Shown one piece after another: positions 1-6,865 of a stretch of DNA of 36,329 bases (within the stretch, counting starts at the first letter, position 1; every line of letters starts with the position of its first letter). The DNA is taken from contig CAVISR010000017.1 in assembly GCA_963645405.1 (NCBI GenBank), forward strand, positions 1 to 36,329, written 5' to 3'. The position numbers were made by a program, and so were the translations under genes. Source of the DNA: Colivivens sp963645405. GTDB lineage: Bacteria; Bacteroidota; Bacteroidia; Bacteroidales; Bacteroidaceae. The notes beneath the pieces are model-generated. The model saw only the letters and a program-made list of their open reading frames with translations. It ran no database searches and was not told where the DNA came from.

Positions 1-69
1 AAACCGCTCCTTTCCAGCCGTTTTGTTGGTTTTTTTTAACCCTCGGTCTCGAAACTGCTGCAATGTGGG

Positions 70-98
70 TTAACGCCCTCGGAGAGAGCAAGCTCCTA
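70..98. repeat. Dispersed repeat, copy 1
   Basis: This 29-base stretch matches 36257-36285 at 27 of 29 positions. Both begin TTAACGCCCTCGGAGAG and end AGCTCCTA. It lies just past the rpsO terminator. A shorter, related TTAACCCTCGG occurs at about 37-47. The two copies sit near opposite ends of the window, in gene-free DNA, so this is probably an interspersed repeat of the genome. In this copy the GCCCTC/GAGGGC hairpin seen in copy 2 is weakened by one substitution. Confidence 0.7.
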
Positions 99-110
99 TT
101 TGATGATGCT

Positions 111-144
111 AAAAAAAAAGCGCATTCAGTGATGAATACGCTTT
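111..144 (-). terminator. Rho-independent terminator of rpsO
   Basis: On the minus strand, AAAGCG-ATTCA pairs with TGAAT-CGCTTT (one internal mismatch) around a 4-base loop and is followed by a run of nine T. It begins 23 bases after the rpsO stop codon. Confidence 0.85.
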
Positions 145-166
145 AGTTGAGTCGTGCTTCGAAGTT

Positions 167-436
167 TTACTTACGAAGACCGAGAGCCTTGACAATGGCA
201 CGATAGCGCTCAATGTCCTTGCGCTTGAGATAAGCCAACAAATTGCGACGTCGACCTACAAGTTTTACAAGAGCTCTGTTTGTACTATAATCTTTGTGAT
301 TGGCCTTTACATGTTGGGTCAAACGATCTATACGGTATGAGAACAATGCTATCTGGCTCTCGCATGAACCAGTATCAGAGTTGGACTTTCCGTACTGACC
401 AAAGATTTCTTGCTTCTTAGCTGAATCTAAGTACAT
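167..436 (-). CDS. rpsO: 30S ribosomal protein S15
   Basis: This is primary 16S rRNA-binding protein S15 of the 30S platform. The 89-residue length is exactly the usual bacterial S15 length. Family signatures are visible: the DTGSCESQIA segment near residues 21-30, the helix with RIDRLTQHVKANHKDYSTNRAL, and the basic GRRRNLLAYLKRKD near residues 61-74. It is transcribed alone, from a promoter at 474-503 to the terminator at 111-144. pnp, its frequent partner in Proteobacteria, is absent. The start ATG at 434-436 fits the family N-terminus. Confidence 0.98.
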   Translation of the reverse strand: MYLDSAKKQEIFGQYGKSNSDTGSCESQIALFSYRIDRLTQHVKANHKDYSTNRALVKLVGRRRNLLAYLKRKDIERYRAIVKALGLRK

Positions 437-473
437 AGTTGATAATTTATTTGTTTGTTTATAAAAGCGACTG

Positions 474-503
474 CAAAGGTAGCAATAAATAATGAATTGG
501 CAA
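474..503 (-). promoter_or_regulatory. Bacteroidota-type promoter of rpsO
   Basis: On the minus strand TTG (503-501) is followed, after 19 bases, by TACCTTTG (481-474). This matches the Bacteroidetes -33/-7 consensus TTG-N19-21-TAnnTTTG. The -7 element ends about 37 bases before the rpsO start codon. Confidence 0.7.
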
Positions 504-608
504 TCTCTTTACTCCTGTTTTTTTCTTCTTCCATATAAATGAATGGCTTTTCCACTGGAATGGGCTTCAAAATATGGCTGAATTGAAGGCAATCTTACGG
601 CAAAAGCA

Positions 609-660
609 ATTTCCAATGCCAACCTACAAAACCTATTTCCGTTCCCAACCTGCAAATTCA
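609..660. repeat. 26-bp degenerate tandem duplication
   Basis: Two adjacent units, 609-634 and 635-660, each begin ATTTCC and share CCAACCT-CAAA at the same offset. About three quarters of positions agree. They lie in otherwise featureless AT-rich DNA. Confidence 0.5.
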
Positions 661-978
661 ATTTATTGAACCAGCCTAAAAGCATCAATCATGCCTGGAA
701 AGTTTTCTACCATTACATCAATATGATTATATATGATTTCAAATTGAAATAATCTTATGTTGATGTTTATATGGTTTTGAAAGTGTTGATAACTTTATGT
801 GGGCGGTTGATTGCCAACTGTTTGGAGTGCTTTTGGAGTTGTTGAAAACTATATTACAATTGCGTAAAAAATAAATGAAACTTTTGTGCGCTCTTTTGCA
901 GTGGGCTGTGTATATAAGAATATGGGAGATTTCCAAATCTAGATTTGAAAAGTTTTTGTTTTCTTTTCTACACTGTTT

Positions 979-1635
979 TCAACCGTTTATCAACATACTG
1001 AGATTGTCGATGATGTCTTTGGCACATTCTCTCTTTGGCTTGAGCGGGTATTCTTGTTTCGACTCCTTATTTATAATAGTGATTTTGTTGGTGTCGTAGC
1101 GGAATCCGGCTCCGTTGTCGTTGAGTGAATTGAGCACTATGAAGTCGAAGTTTTTCCTTCTGAGCTTGTCGTGTGCGTTGTTTTCCTCTTCGTCGGTCTC
1201 GAGTGCAAAGCCTACCAGGACTTGCGCTGCGGCTTTCATCCTGCCTAGTTCGGCAGCTATGTCTTTGGTTGGCTTCAGGCGGATGGTGAGTTCGTCTCCC
1301 TTGCGCTTTATTTTGCTTGTAGCTACAATCTCGGGTGTGAAGTCGGCTACGGCTGCACAAAGGATGGCTGCATCCATACTGGGATAAAGGTAGACGCATG
1401 CTTCATACATCTGCTGTGCTGATTCTACATGGGTGACGTGGAGGTTGGCTTTGCCTTCCAGTTTGTAGTCGATGCTGACGGGACCGAGCACGAGTTCCAC
1501 TGTCATTCCTCTCTCCAGGCATTCTTCCATCAGCGCGATGCCCATTTTTCCGGATGAATAGTTTCCGATGAAACGCACCGGGTCAATTTTTTCGTATGTT
1601 GGTCCGGCTGTGATAAGTATTTTCTTACTGCTCAT
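979..1635 (-). CDS. coaB: Phosphopantothenate-cysteine ligase (CoaB), separate from CoaC
   Basis: This enzyme joins cysteine to 4'-phosphopantothenate in coenzyme A synthesis. At 218 residues it corresponds to the C-terminal half of the usual fused CoaBC. It has the nucleotide-binding start ILITAGPTYEKIDPVRFIG (residues 6-24), NYSSGKMG (25-32), the AAVADF core (94-99) and the KIKR segment expected in the family. Its ATG (1635-1633) lies inside the end of coaC, so the genes overlap by 11 bases in different frames (ATGAGCAGTAA). The ligase half is intact. The split is either real fission with translational coupling or a one-base frameshift, because skipping the T of the coaC stop would join both halves in frame. 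Confidence 0.93.
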   Translation of the reverse strand: MSSKKILITAGPTYEKIDPVRFIGNYSSGKMGIALMEECLERGMTVELVLGPVSIDYKLEGKANLHVTHVESAQQMYEACVYLYPSMDAAILCAAVADFTPEIVATSKIKRKGDELTIRLKPTKDIAAELGRMKAAAQVLVGFALETDEEENNAHDKLRRKNFDFIVLNSLNDNGAGFRYDTNKITIINKESKQEYPLKPKRECAKDIIDNLSMLING

Positions 1636-2173
1636 TGAAGAATTCGTCGATTATGTTTACTATGTTTGTTGGTTCTTCCATTCTTCCTTTGCCTTCGAGA
1701 TGGCTGGCAAGGAATCCGCTTGTTGGCTCTATGATGTGGTTGCCGTATTCCTTTAATGTCTGCAGGTTTCGCTGGGTGGATGGATGTGAATACATGTCGA
1801 GGTCCATTGCCGGTGCGATGAACACTGGAGCTTTCATGGAGAGATATGTGGTGATGAGCATGTTGTCGGCTATTCCGTTTGCCATCTTGCCGATGGTGCT
1901 GGCTGTGGCTGGGGCTATGAGCATGAGGTCTGCCCAAATGCCTAGGCTCACGTGGCTGTTCCATGTGCCGTCGCGTTGTGAGAAGAACTCGCTTATCACT
2001 GGTTTGCTTGTGAGTGCCGAAAGCGTTATTGGGGTGATGAATTCTTTTCCTGCCGGGGTTATCACTACTTGCACTTCCGCACCTTTCTTGATGAGCTCGC
2101 GTATGATGAGGCACGACTTGTAGGCAGCGATGCTGCCTGTGATTCCGAGAACTATGTGTTTTCCTTTAAGCAT
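1625..2173 (-). CDS. coaC: Phosphopantothenoylcysteine decarboxylase (CoaC), separate from CoaB
   Basis: This flavoprotein decarboxylates phosphopantothenoylcysteine to phosphopantetheine. The 182-residue protein has the FMN-binding start VLGITGSIAAYK (8-19), a catalytic-type histidine in NSHVSLG (His74), APATASTIGK (87-96), the substrate motif PAMDLDM (121-127) and GKGRMEEP (161-168). At the place of the Cys158 of E. coli Dfp, counted back from the GRM motif, there is Ser157. I believe this is common in Bacteroidota but have not checked. It follows the exonuclease gene by 2 bases and overlaps coaB by 11, so it belongs to the dnaN operon. It ends directly where the ligase domain would start in a fused CoaBC. 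Confidence 0.93.
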   Translation of the reverse strand: MLKGKHIVLGITGSIAAYKSCLIIRELIKKGAEVQVVITPAGKEFITPITLSALTSKPVISEFFSQRDGTWNSHVSLGIWADLMLIAPATASTIGKMANGIADNMLITTYLSMKAPVFIAPAMDLDMYSHPSTQRNLQTLKEYGNHIIEPTSGFLASHLEGKGRMEEPTNIVNIIDEFFNEQ

Positions 2174-2175
2174 AC

Positions 2176-2955
2176 CTACATGTTCATTTTTATTTTCTTG
2201 ATGACTTGTTTTGTGTTTAGGGTGAATTCTCCTTGAAGTATCCAGTTGTAGTAACCCGGGTCTTTCTTCAGCACTTCCTTCACTTCTTTGCCTTTGTATT
2301 TGCCGAAGTTGAAGACGTAGTTGTTTTTGGCATCAAGTGTGATTCTTCCTGCATAGTCCACGTTGTTGTTGACCTTGGAAAAGTTTGAAAGGCTTTCCAC
2401 GTTGTTTTCAAGTGTGTCGGAGTATCTGTCGAGTTGGGCTTCCAGCACTTCGAGTGTTGCCTTGGTGTCGGCAAGTGCTGAGTGTGCGTTCTCGAGGTTT
2501 TGCTTGCAATAGAACTTGTAGGCTGCAGAGAGGGTTCTTTGTTCCATCTTCTTGAAGATTACGCATACGTCCACACATTTGCTGCTGGAGATATTGGGGT
2601 TGATTCCTGCTCTCAGGAATTCTTCCACAAGCATTGGGATGTCGAAGTAGTTGGAGTTGTAGCCTGCCAGGTCGGAGTCTTGGAACACGGTGAGAAGGCT
2701 GGACGCCACATCCTTGAACGAAGGGCAGTCTTTCACGTCTTCATCGTGGATTCCGTGGATGGCAGACGTTTCCTCGGGTATATGGCAGACGTTTCCGATG
2801 GAATCAACTGGTTTGATTCGCATCGAACGTGTTTCTTCGTCACCGTTAGGATAAAGTTTAATGTAGCAAAGTTCCACAATGTGATCCTTTGCTACATTAG
2901 TTCCAGTAGTTTCCAAATCAAAGAATACTATTGGGCGTGTTATATGAAGTTTCAT
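2176..2955 (-). CDS. DnaQ-like 3'-5' exonuclease with ExoX-type C-terminus
   Basis: This is a DEDDh-family exonuclease of 259 residues. The catalytic set is complete: Asp13 and Glu15 in FFDLETTG, Asp105 in NYFDIPML, His158 and Asp163 in HSALADTKAT. After residue 205 comes a small domain with FNFGKYKGKEVKEVL and PGYYNWIL, as in the ExoX-like C-terminal family. It sits 8 bases after dnaN and 2 bases before coaC. The dnaN-exonuclease-coaBC order is familiar in Bacteroidales. A role in proofreading or repair with the sliding clamp is plausible. Whether it acts as polymerase III epsilon or as a repair exonuclease cannot be told from sequence. Confidence 0.9.
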   Translation of the reverse strand: MKLHITRPIVFFDLETTGTNVAKDHIVELCYIKLYPNGDEETRSMRIKPVDSIGNVCHIPEETSAIHGIHDEDVKDCPSFKDVASSLLTVFQDSDLAGYNSNYFDIPMLVEEFLRAGINPNISSSKCVDVCVIFKKMEQRTLSAAYKFYCKQNLENAHSALADTKATLEVLEAQLDRYSDTLENNVESLSNFSKVNNNVDYAGRITLDAKNNYVFNFGKYKGKEVKEVLKKDPGYYNWILQGEFTLNTKQVIKKIKMNM

Positions 2956-2963
2956 TATTCGAC

Positions 2964-4088
2964 TTAGTCGTTTAGCATCATTGGCATGAGAAGCATGAGC
3001 ATTTCCTCATTTTCCTCTTGTTCGGCTGGGAGAATCACTCCTGCACGGCTTGGGTCTGCCAGTTCGAGGATTACGTCCTGTGAGGTCATGTTGTTGAGGA
3101 TGTCGATGAAGAATGTTCCCTTGAATCCTATGTTCATTGCATTGCCGTCGTATTCGCACATGATGCTTTCCTCTGCATTGGTTGAGAAGTCTATGTCCTG
3201 TGAAGAAACGACGAGTGTGTTGTTTGAGATTTGTATCTTCACGAGGTTTGTTGTGGAATTGGCAAACACAAGCACACGGCGCAGAGCTCCTATGAGGGTT
3301 TGTCTGTCGATTCTGATTCTGTAAGGGTTGTCCTTCGGAATTACGGAGTTGTAGTTTGGATAGTGTCCTTCGATGAGTCGGCACTTGAGTGTGTAGTTGA
3401 TGACACTTATCTCTGCTGAGTTGGAGTCGAACTTGATGGTGGCTTCTCCTTCTTCTTTCACGAGGATTTCCTTCAGTGTCCTTGCCGGTTTCTTTGGAAG
3501 GATGAACGAGTTGCTCTGTTCGCTCTTCACCGACATGTTGCGGTTGCGCACGAGCTTGTGACCGTCGCTGGCAACGAATGTGATGCTTTCGGGATTGATG
3601 TCGAAGAGAATACCGTTCATCACCGGACGAAGTTCATCATCGGCAGTGGCAAACAGTGAAGTGGTGACTCCTTTGAGGAGAACATCGTTGTCCATCACGA
3701 TGGACTGAGTGTTTTCGCTTATTCCTTGTGGGATAGGGAAGTCGTCTGCCTCCTGACCAATGAATTCGCACTTACCGTTCTGGTACTTAATCACAACCTT
3801 GTAGTTCTCGTCGTCGATGTTGATGTTGACAGGTTGGTCGGATATTTCCTTGAGTCCGTTTATGATTTGCGTTGCATTGATGGCAAACCTGCCGCTTCCG
3901 CTTGCAGAGTTCACTTCGATGGTGGTGTTGAGTGTGATGTCGCCGTCAGAAGCAGTCATGCTTAATATATTGTCCTGAAGGTCAAACAGAATACATTCAA
4001 GAATTGCAAGTGAATTCTTTGAATTTATTACTTTGTTGAGTGTCTGCAGTCGGTTGCAGAATGTTGAACTTGAAATACTAAACTTCAT
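2964..4088 (-). CDS. dnaN: DNA polymerase III beta subunit (sliding clamp)
   Basis: This is the ring-shaped processivity clamp of chromosomal replication. The 374-residue length and three similar clamp folds in sequence fit DnaN. Recognisable segments are the N-terminal strand with LNKVINSKNSLAILECILFDL, the middle-domain ATADDELRPVMNGILFDI, FVASDGHKLVRN, and the C-terminal LILPAEQEENEEMLMLLMPMM-type end, where the partner-binding pocket residues lie. It heads the operon dnaN - exonuclease - coaC - coaB and is divergent from the DUF3127 gene. dnaA is not adjacent, which I believe is usual in this phylum. Confidence 0.97.
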   Translation of the reverse strand: MKFSISSSTFCNRLQTLNKVINSKNSLAILECILFDLQDNILSMTASDGDITLNTTIEVNSASGSGRFAINATQIINGLKEISDQPVNINIDDENYKVVIKYQNGKCEFIGQEADDFPIPQGISENTQSIVMDNDVLLKGVTTSLFATADDELRPVMNGILFDINPESITFVASDGHKLVRNRNMSVKSEQSNSFILPKKPARTLKEILVKEEGEATIKFDSNSAEISVINYTLKCRLIEGHYPNYNSVIPKDNPYRIRIDRQTLIGALRRVLVFANSTTNLVKIQISNNTLVVSSQDIDFSTNAEESIMCEYDGNAMNIGFKGTFFIDILNNMTSQDVILELADPSRAGVILPAEQEENEEMLMLLMPMMLND

Positions 4089-4130
4089 ATTCGTAGCTTT
4101 TTTATTTGTTCCTATTTATCCTTTGAGCTA

Positions 4131-4138
4131 CAAATTTA
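4131..4138 (-). promoter_or_regulatory. Possible -7 element for dnaN
   Basis: The minus strand reads TAAATTTG here, 42 bases before the dnaN start codon. This matches TAnnTTTG. No good TTG was found at the expected -33 distance, so only half of the promoter is supported. Confidence 0.45.
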
Positions 4139-4180
4139 CTTAATAGTTTTGAATTGGCGGAAGATTTATTCCGAAAAAGA

Positions 4181-4210
4181 TTGCTGTTGAACGAAAAAGT
4201 AGTAAATTTG
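4181..4210 (+). promoter_or_regulatory. Bacteroidota-type promoter of the DUF3127 gene
   Basis: TTG at 4181-4183, then 19 bases, then TAAATTTG at 4203-4210: a full match to the phylum consensus. The start codon is 22 bases beyond the -7 element, so the leader is short. Confidence 0.75.
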
Positions 4211-4232
4211 CGTCAGAATTAATTTTACAATT

Positions 4233-4613
4233 ATGGAATTAGAAGGAAAAGTAATTGCAGTGCTTGAGGCAAGAGGCGGTATATCCAAGGCATCAGGCAA
4301 TCCGTGGAAAGTTCAGGAGTATGTGATTGAAACTAATGAACAATATCCTCACAGAATGGACTTCAGTGTCTTTGGCGAGGACAAAATAAAGGAATTCAAC
4401 ATTCAGATGGGTGAAACTATCAAGGTTTCGTTCGACATCAACTGTCGTGAGTACAACGGCCGTTGGTTTAACGACATCCGTGCATGGAAAGTTGAGAGGG
4501 TAAGTGCCGACCAGCAGGCAGCCGGTGCTCAGCCAGCAGCAGCTCCAGCAGCAGGCGTGCAGAGTGCTCCTGTGTTTGATCCGGGAGAATCAACTGACGA
4601 CCTTCCGTTCTAA
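4233..4613 (+). CDS. DUF3127 OB-fold protein with SSB-like acidic tail
   Basis: The 126-residue protein resembles the DUF3127 family of Bacteroidota. Residues 1-90 have the pattern of a small OB-fold: MELEGKVIAVLEARGG at the start, then the sheet-like QEYVIETNEQYPHRMDFSVFG, and CREYNGRWFNDIRAWKVE. Residues 91-115 are a flexible Ala/Gln/Pro linker, and the protein ends in GESTDDLPF. That layout (OB-fold, low-complexity linker, acidic tip ending in Pro-Phe) is the layout of single-strand DNA-binding protein, whose tip is DDDIPF. I infer single-strand nucleic-acid binding and recruitment of SSB-tip partners, but this is not shown. It is divergent from dnaN and transcribed alone. The last 15 bases of the gene, with the stop, are repeated 23 bases further on. 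Confidence 0.85.
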   Translation: MELEGKVIAVLEARGGISKASGNPWKVQEYVIETNEQYPHRMDFSVFGEDKIKEFNIQMGETIKVSFDINCREYNGRWFNDIRAWKVERVSADQQAAGAQPAAAPAAGVQSAPVFDPGESTDDLPF

Positions 4614-4830
4614 GGTCCAGTGACCTTCCATTCTAATCTAAGATTTGGTGTGCTTGTAGAAAGGCTGTTTGGATAGACAGGTTTGGCTATAGACAGGTTC
4701 TGATAATTCCACGTTTGGATTTTATCATACTTGGATTCTATCATACTATGCGGGTATTGAGCCATACTGAAGGTTAGAGGTTTGTCCTTAGACGTATATA
4801 GCTTTATATAGCTTTATCCTTAGACGTATA
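4599..4830. repeat. Mosaic of short tandem duplications after the DUF3127 gene
   Basis: Five duplications lie side by side. The gene end GACCTTCCGTTCTAA (4599-4613) recurs with one change at 4622-4636. ATAGACAGGTT occurs at 4673-4683 and 4689-4699. TTGGATTTTATCATAC (4715-4730) is followed directly by a copy with one change (4731-4746). CCTTAGACGTATA occurs at 4786-4798 and 4818-4830, flanking two perfect copies of TATAGCTTTA (4797-4816). Unit lengths differ (23, 16, 16, 32 and 10), so this is not one simple repeat array. AAGGTC-CAGT-GACCTT at 4612-4627 could also form a hairpin. Confidence 0.75.
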
Positions 4831-4850
4831 GATAAGGCAAAAGAAAAAAT

Positions 4851-4884
4851 AAAGAGTAAGTGAAATCCCTCACTTACTCTTTTT
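4851..4884. terminator. Bidirectional terminator between convergent genes
   Basis: AAAGAGTAAGTGA (4851-4863) pairs perfectly with TCACTTACTCTTT (4870-4882) around a 6-base loop. T-runs follow on the plus strand, and A-rich sequence precedes it (T-rich on the minus strand), so it can end transcripts from both sides. One arm of the stem contains the stop codon and last codons of the pectinesterase gene. Confidence 0.85.
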
Positions 4885-6171
4885 GAATGGATAAACCACT
4901 TCTTCACTCCTTGGTCCAAGTCCGCCATACCAGTTGGCACATCTCACGCTGTAGCATGCGCCTTCGTAGCTCTTGGTAATGTTGTAGAAGGGTTTGGTGG
5001 TGAATGCTATTATTTTGCGGTCTCTGCAAATGGCATAGCATCCTGCCTCGGGAATGTCTGTCCAAGTGATGGTCTTGTTGTTGACAAACAGTATTGGTGG
5101 CGGAATCTGCGCTGCCTCGTCTTCAGGAAACCATTCGGGAAATACCTTGTCGACTGTGTATTGTTCGGATTCTTCATCCGTAAGGCAAGGCTTGTAGTTG
5201 ACATCGGTGGGTTGGTTGTTGGCATTCTTGAATGAGGTTTTCCTCTTGCTTAGGTCGAGAATATCGAAATATCCGTTTGTGCTGTTGTATTCAGCAAACA
5301 GTGAAGGTATTGTGCCGTGCATTTCACACCATCCTTCAGGTGCAGGAACTACATTCATTGAGCAGTTGATGAAAACGCATTTGGGTGAATTCCTCCATGG
5401 TCTGCCCAAATGGAATTTCCCGTTTTGTTCTTGTCCTCCGTCTATGTAGCAGTCTGAGAAAACATAGCCGTACTTCAGTCCGGAAGCTGTGGCAGGTGCT
5501 GTGATTACATCTCTGCTTCCTGTTTTGCCCCTTTCCCTAAGAAAGATATTGCAATGATTGAAGTAGATGGTGCCGCCTCCACAGATGAAATCCACTGTTC
5601 CGCTTATTTTGCAATCTTCCAAATATGTGGTCCCGCCTTCGTTGGTGTAGTATGTGTCTTGCGTACTGAGAAGACTTACGTTTTTGAGAATGTTGCCTTT
5701 GCAGTTTTTCTCACGCAGTGCCACTGCCCGGTTGGCAAATGCATTTGGGTCGTTCTTGAAGTTCGACCATAGTTCCACGTCTTGGATGTATGTGCTGTCG
5801 GCACCATTGCAGAAGAGGGTGCTTGTGATGCTGATTCCTTCGTGTTGAGGACAGTTTTCTATTTGTGTATTTCCATAGCTGTCGCCAATAATGGAAGTGT
5901 TGGGAGCAGTGAGAATGGTCATTGGACTTGGTATTTCCATGCTCTGTCCGTTCTCAACAATGTTTATCATGTTGCCCTCACCTTTTATTCTGTAATAGCT
6001 TGGTCGGATGAATATTCTATACCTTTTGTTCTTGTCGGGTCTGTTGTTGGCTGAATGGATGGCTTGTACAAAGTTGCCGTTGTCGGGCACTATGAAGTCG
6101 TATGTCCATTTGTTTTGTGCATTGAGTGATGCGCAGACAGACATTAGAATTATGGCGTATATTGCTTTCAT
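4870..6171 (-). CDS. Secreted pectinesterase (carbohydrate esterase family 8)
   Basis: This 433-residue protein should remove methyl esters from pectin outside the cytoplasm. Residues 1-18 are a signal peptide ending before QNKW. The catalytic set of the right-handed beta-helix family is present: Gln171-Asp172 in LSTQDTYY, Asp194 in GTVDFICGG, and Arg257 in LGRPWR. The fold core runs to about residue 320. The last 80 residues (PPPILFVNNKTITWTDIP onward) look like a fibronectin III-like module. No SusC/SusD or other pectin genes adjoin it, so it is an isolated accessory gene. Its stop codon lies within the terminator stem. No clear promoter was found. Confidence 0.92.
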   Translation of the reverse strand: MKAIYAIILMSVCASLNAQNKWTYDFIVPDNGNFVQAIHSANNRPDKNKRYRIFIRPSYYRIKGEGNMINIVENGQSMEIPSPMTILTAPNTSIIGDSYGNTQIENCPQHEGISITSTLFCNGADSTYIQDVELWSNFKNDPNAFANRAVALREKNCKGNILKNVSLLSTQDTYYTNEGGTTYLEDCKISGTVDFICGGGTIYFNHCNIFLRERGKTGSRDVITAPATASGLKYGYVFSDCYIDGGQEQNGKFHLGRPWRNSPKCVFINCSMNVVPAPEGWCEMHGTIPSLFAEYNSTNGYFDILDLSKRKTSFKNANNQPTDVNYKPCLTDEESEQYTVDKVFPEWFPEDEAAQIPPPILFVNNKTITWTDIPEAGCYAICRDRKIIAFTTKPFYNITKSYEGACYSVRCANWYGGLGPRSEEVVYPFKKSK

Positions 6172-6269
6172 TTCAATCTTGTTTTAATGATGGTAACTTC
6201 TTGAATCACAGATGGTGTAGGCGAACATAAACGATTGGATTTCAGAACTGGTCTGAAATGTTTGGTGAA

Positions 6270-6312
6270 TCCAAAACAAAACATCGGAGATCACACTGTG
6301 TGTTTCCGATGT
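6270..6312 (-). terminator. Terminator of the GatB/YqeY-domain gene
   Basis: ACATCGGA (6281-6288) pairs with TCCGATGT (6305-6312), with an inner CACA/TGTG stem. On the minus strand the stem is followed by a T-rich tract (TTTTGTTTTGG). It lies 29 bases after the 6341-6790 gene. Confidence 0.75.
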
Positions 6313-6340
6313 TTGTAGTTGTGCTTCAGTGAATATGGAC

Positions 6341-6790
6341 TTATGCAAGCAATTTCTTGACACAAGCACTGATGGCACGTCCTTCGGCAACTCCTGCAAG
6401 TTGTTTTGTGGCAACACCCATCACCTTACCCATATCCTGAGGACCTGATGCTCCTACTTCAGCGATGATGTCCTTCAGCTTGGCTTCCAGTTCGGCTTCG
6501 CTGAGTTGCTTTGGAAGATATTCTTCAATCACAGCAACTTGAGCCAATTCCCCGTCTGCCAGTTCCTTGCGTCCGTTTTGCACGTAAAGGTCAGCTGATT
6601 CTTTTCCTTGTTTTGCCAATTTCTGCATCAGCTTGATTGCCATTTCGTCTGTTACGTTTCCATCAGAACCTGGACGTGTCTTCTCTTCCAGGAGTACTTT
6701 CTTTATGTTACGCAATGTTTCCAGGCGTACTGCATCATGTGCTTTCATTGCAGCCATGATGTCCTTGCTTATTTGATCGAATAATGCCAT
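6341..6790 (-). CDS. GatB/YqeY domain-containing protein
   Basis: The 149-residue protein belongs to the YqeY family, a stand-alone version of the tail domain of the amidotransferase subunit GatB. Features are the N-terminal LFDQISKDIMAAMKAHD-VRLETLR helix (residues 3-26), KLAKQGKESADLYVQNGR (57-74), IEEYLPKQLSEAE (88-100) and the C-terminal GASGPQDMGKVMGVATKQLAG with GRAISACVKKLL. Members may bind tRNA, but the exact function is not settled. It stands between two terminators, so it is probably its own transcription unit. In many Bacteroidota this gene follows ftsZ; here it does not. Confidence 0.9.
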   Translation of the reverse strand: MALFDQISKDIMAAMKAHDAVRLETLRNIKKVLLEEKTRPGSDGNVTDEMAIKLMQKLAKQGKESADLYVQNGRKELADGELAQVAVIEEYLPKQLSEAELEAKLKDIIAEVGASGPQDMGKVMGVATKQLAGVAEGRAISACVKKLLA

Positions 6791-6803
6791 GGTGTTTTTG
6801 ATT

Positions 6804-6839
6804 TAAAAACCCCAGCCCACATGAGCAGGCTGGGGCTTT
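6804..6839 (-). terminator. Terminator of the fumarate reductase operon
   Basis: On the minus strand CCCCAGCC (6835-6828) pairs with GGCTGGGG (6817-6810) around a 10-base loop and is followed by TTTTTAAA. It lies 26 bases after the frdB stop. Confidence 0.88.
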
Positions 6840-6865
6840 GTTGATTGATATTGTTTGTTGTGACT

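Larger units (their letters stand above)
437..978. other. Gene-free region between coaB and rpsO
   Basis: No credible gene is seen in these 542 bases; the open frames are short and have no family-like content. Visible elements are the rpsO promoter (474-503), a 26-bp degenerate tandem duplication (609-660), a 15-bp inverted repeat ATTTCAA-A-TTGAAAT (736-750), and a 14-bp perfect palindrome CAAATCTAGATTTG (934-947), which lies 31 bases past the coaB stop. The palindrome is followed by a T-rich tract on the plus strand and not on the minus strand, so it is not a typical coaB terminator. Confidence 0.6.

Noticed and set aside
739..936. 65-residue minus-strand open frame in the coaB-rpsO gap
   Set aside because: AT-driven composition, no motif, no promoter or family resemblance.
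780..1000. Replication origin near dnaN
   Set aside because: Only two TTATCAACA near-matches to a DnaA box, one inside coaB; no dnaA, no AT-rich unwinding cluster tied to them.
1620..1640. Programmed ribosomal frameshift site in coaC-coaB
   Set aside because: No slippery heptamer or RF2-like CTT-TGA context; a well-placed ATG explains CoaB translation.
6184..6417. Minus-strand open frame over the terminator and the end of the GatB/YqeY gene
   Set aside because: It overlaps a strongly supported gene on the same strand and covers a terminator.
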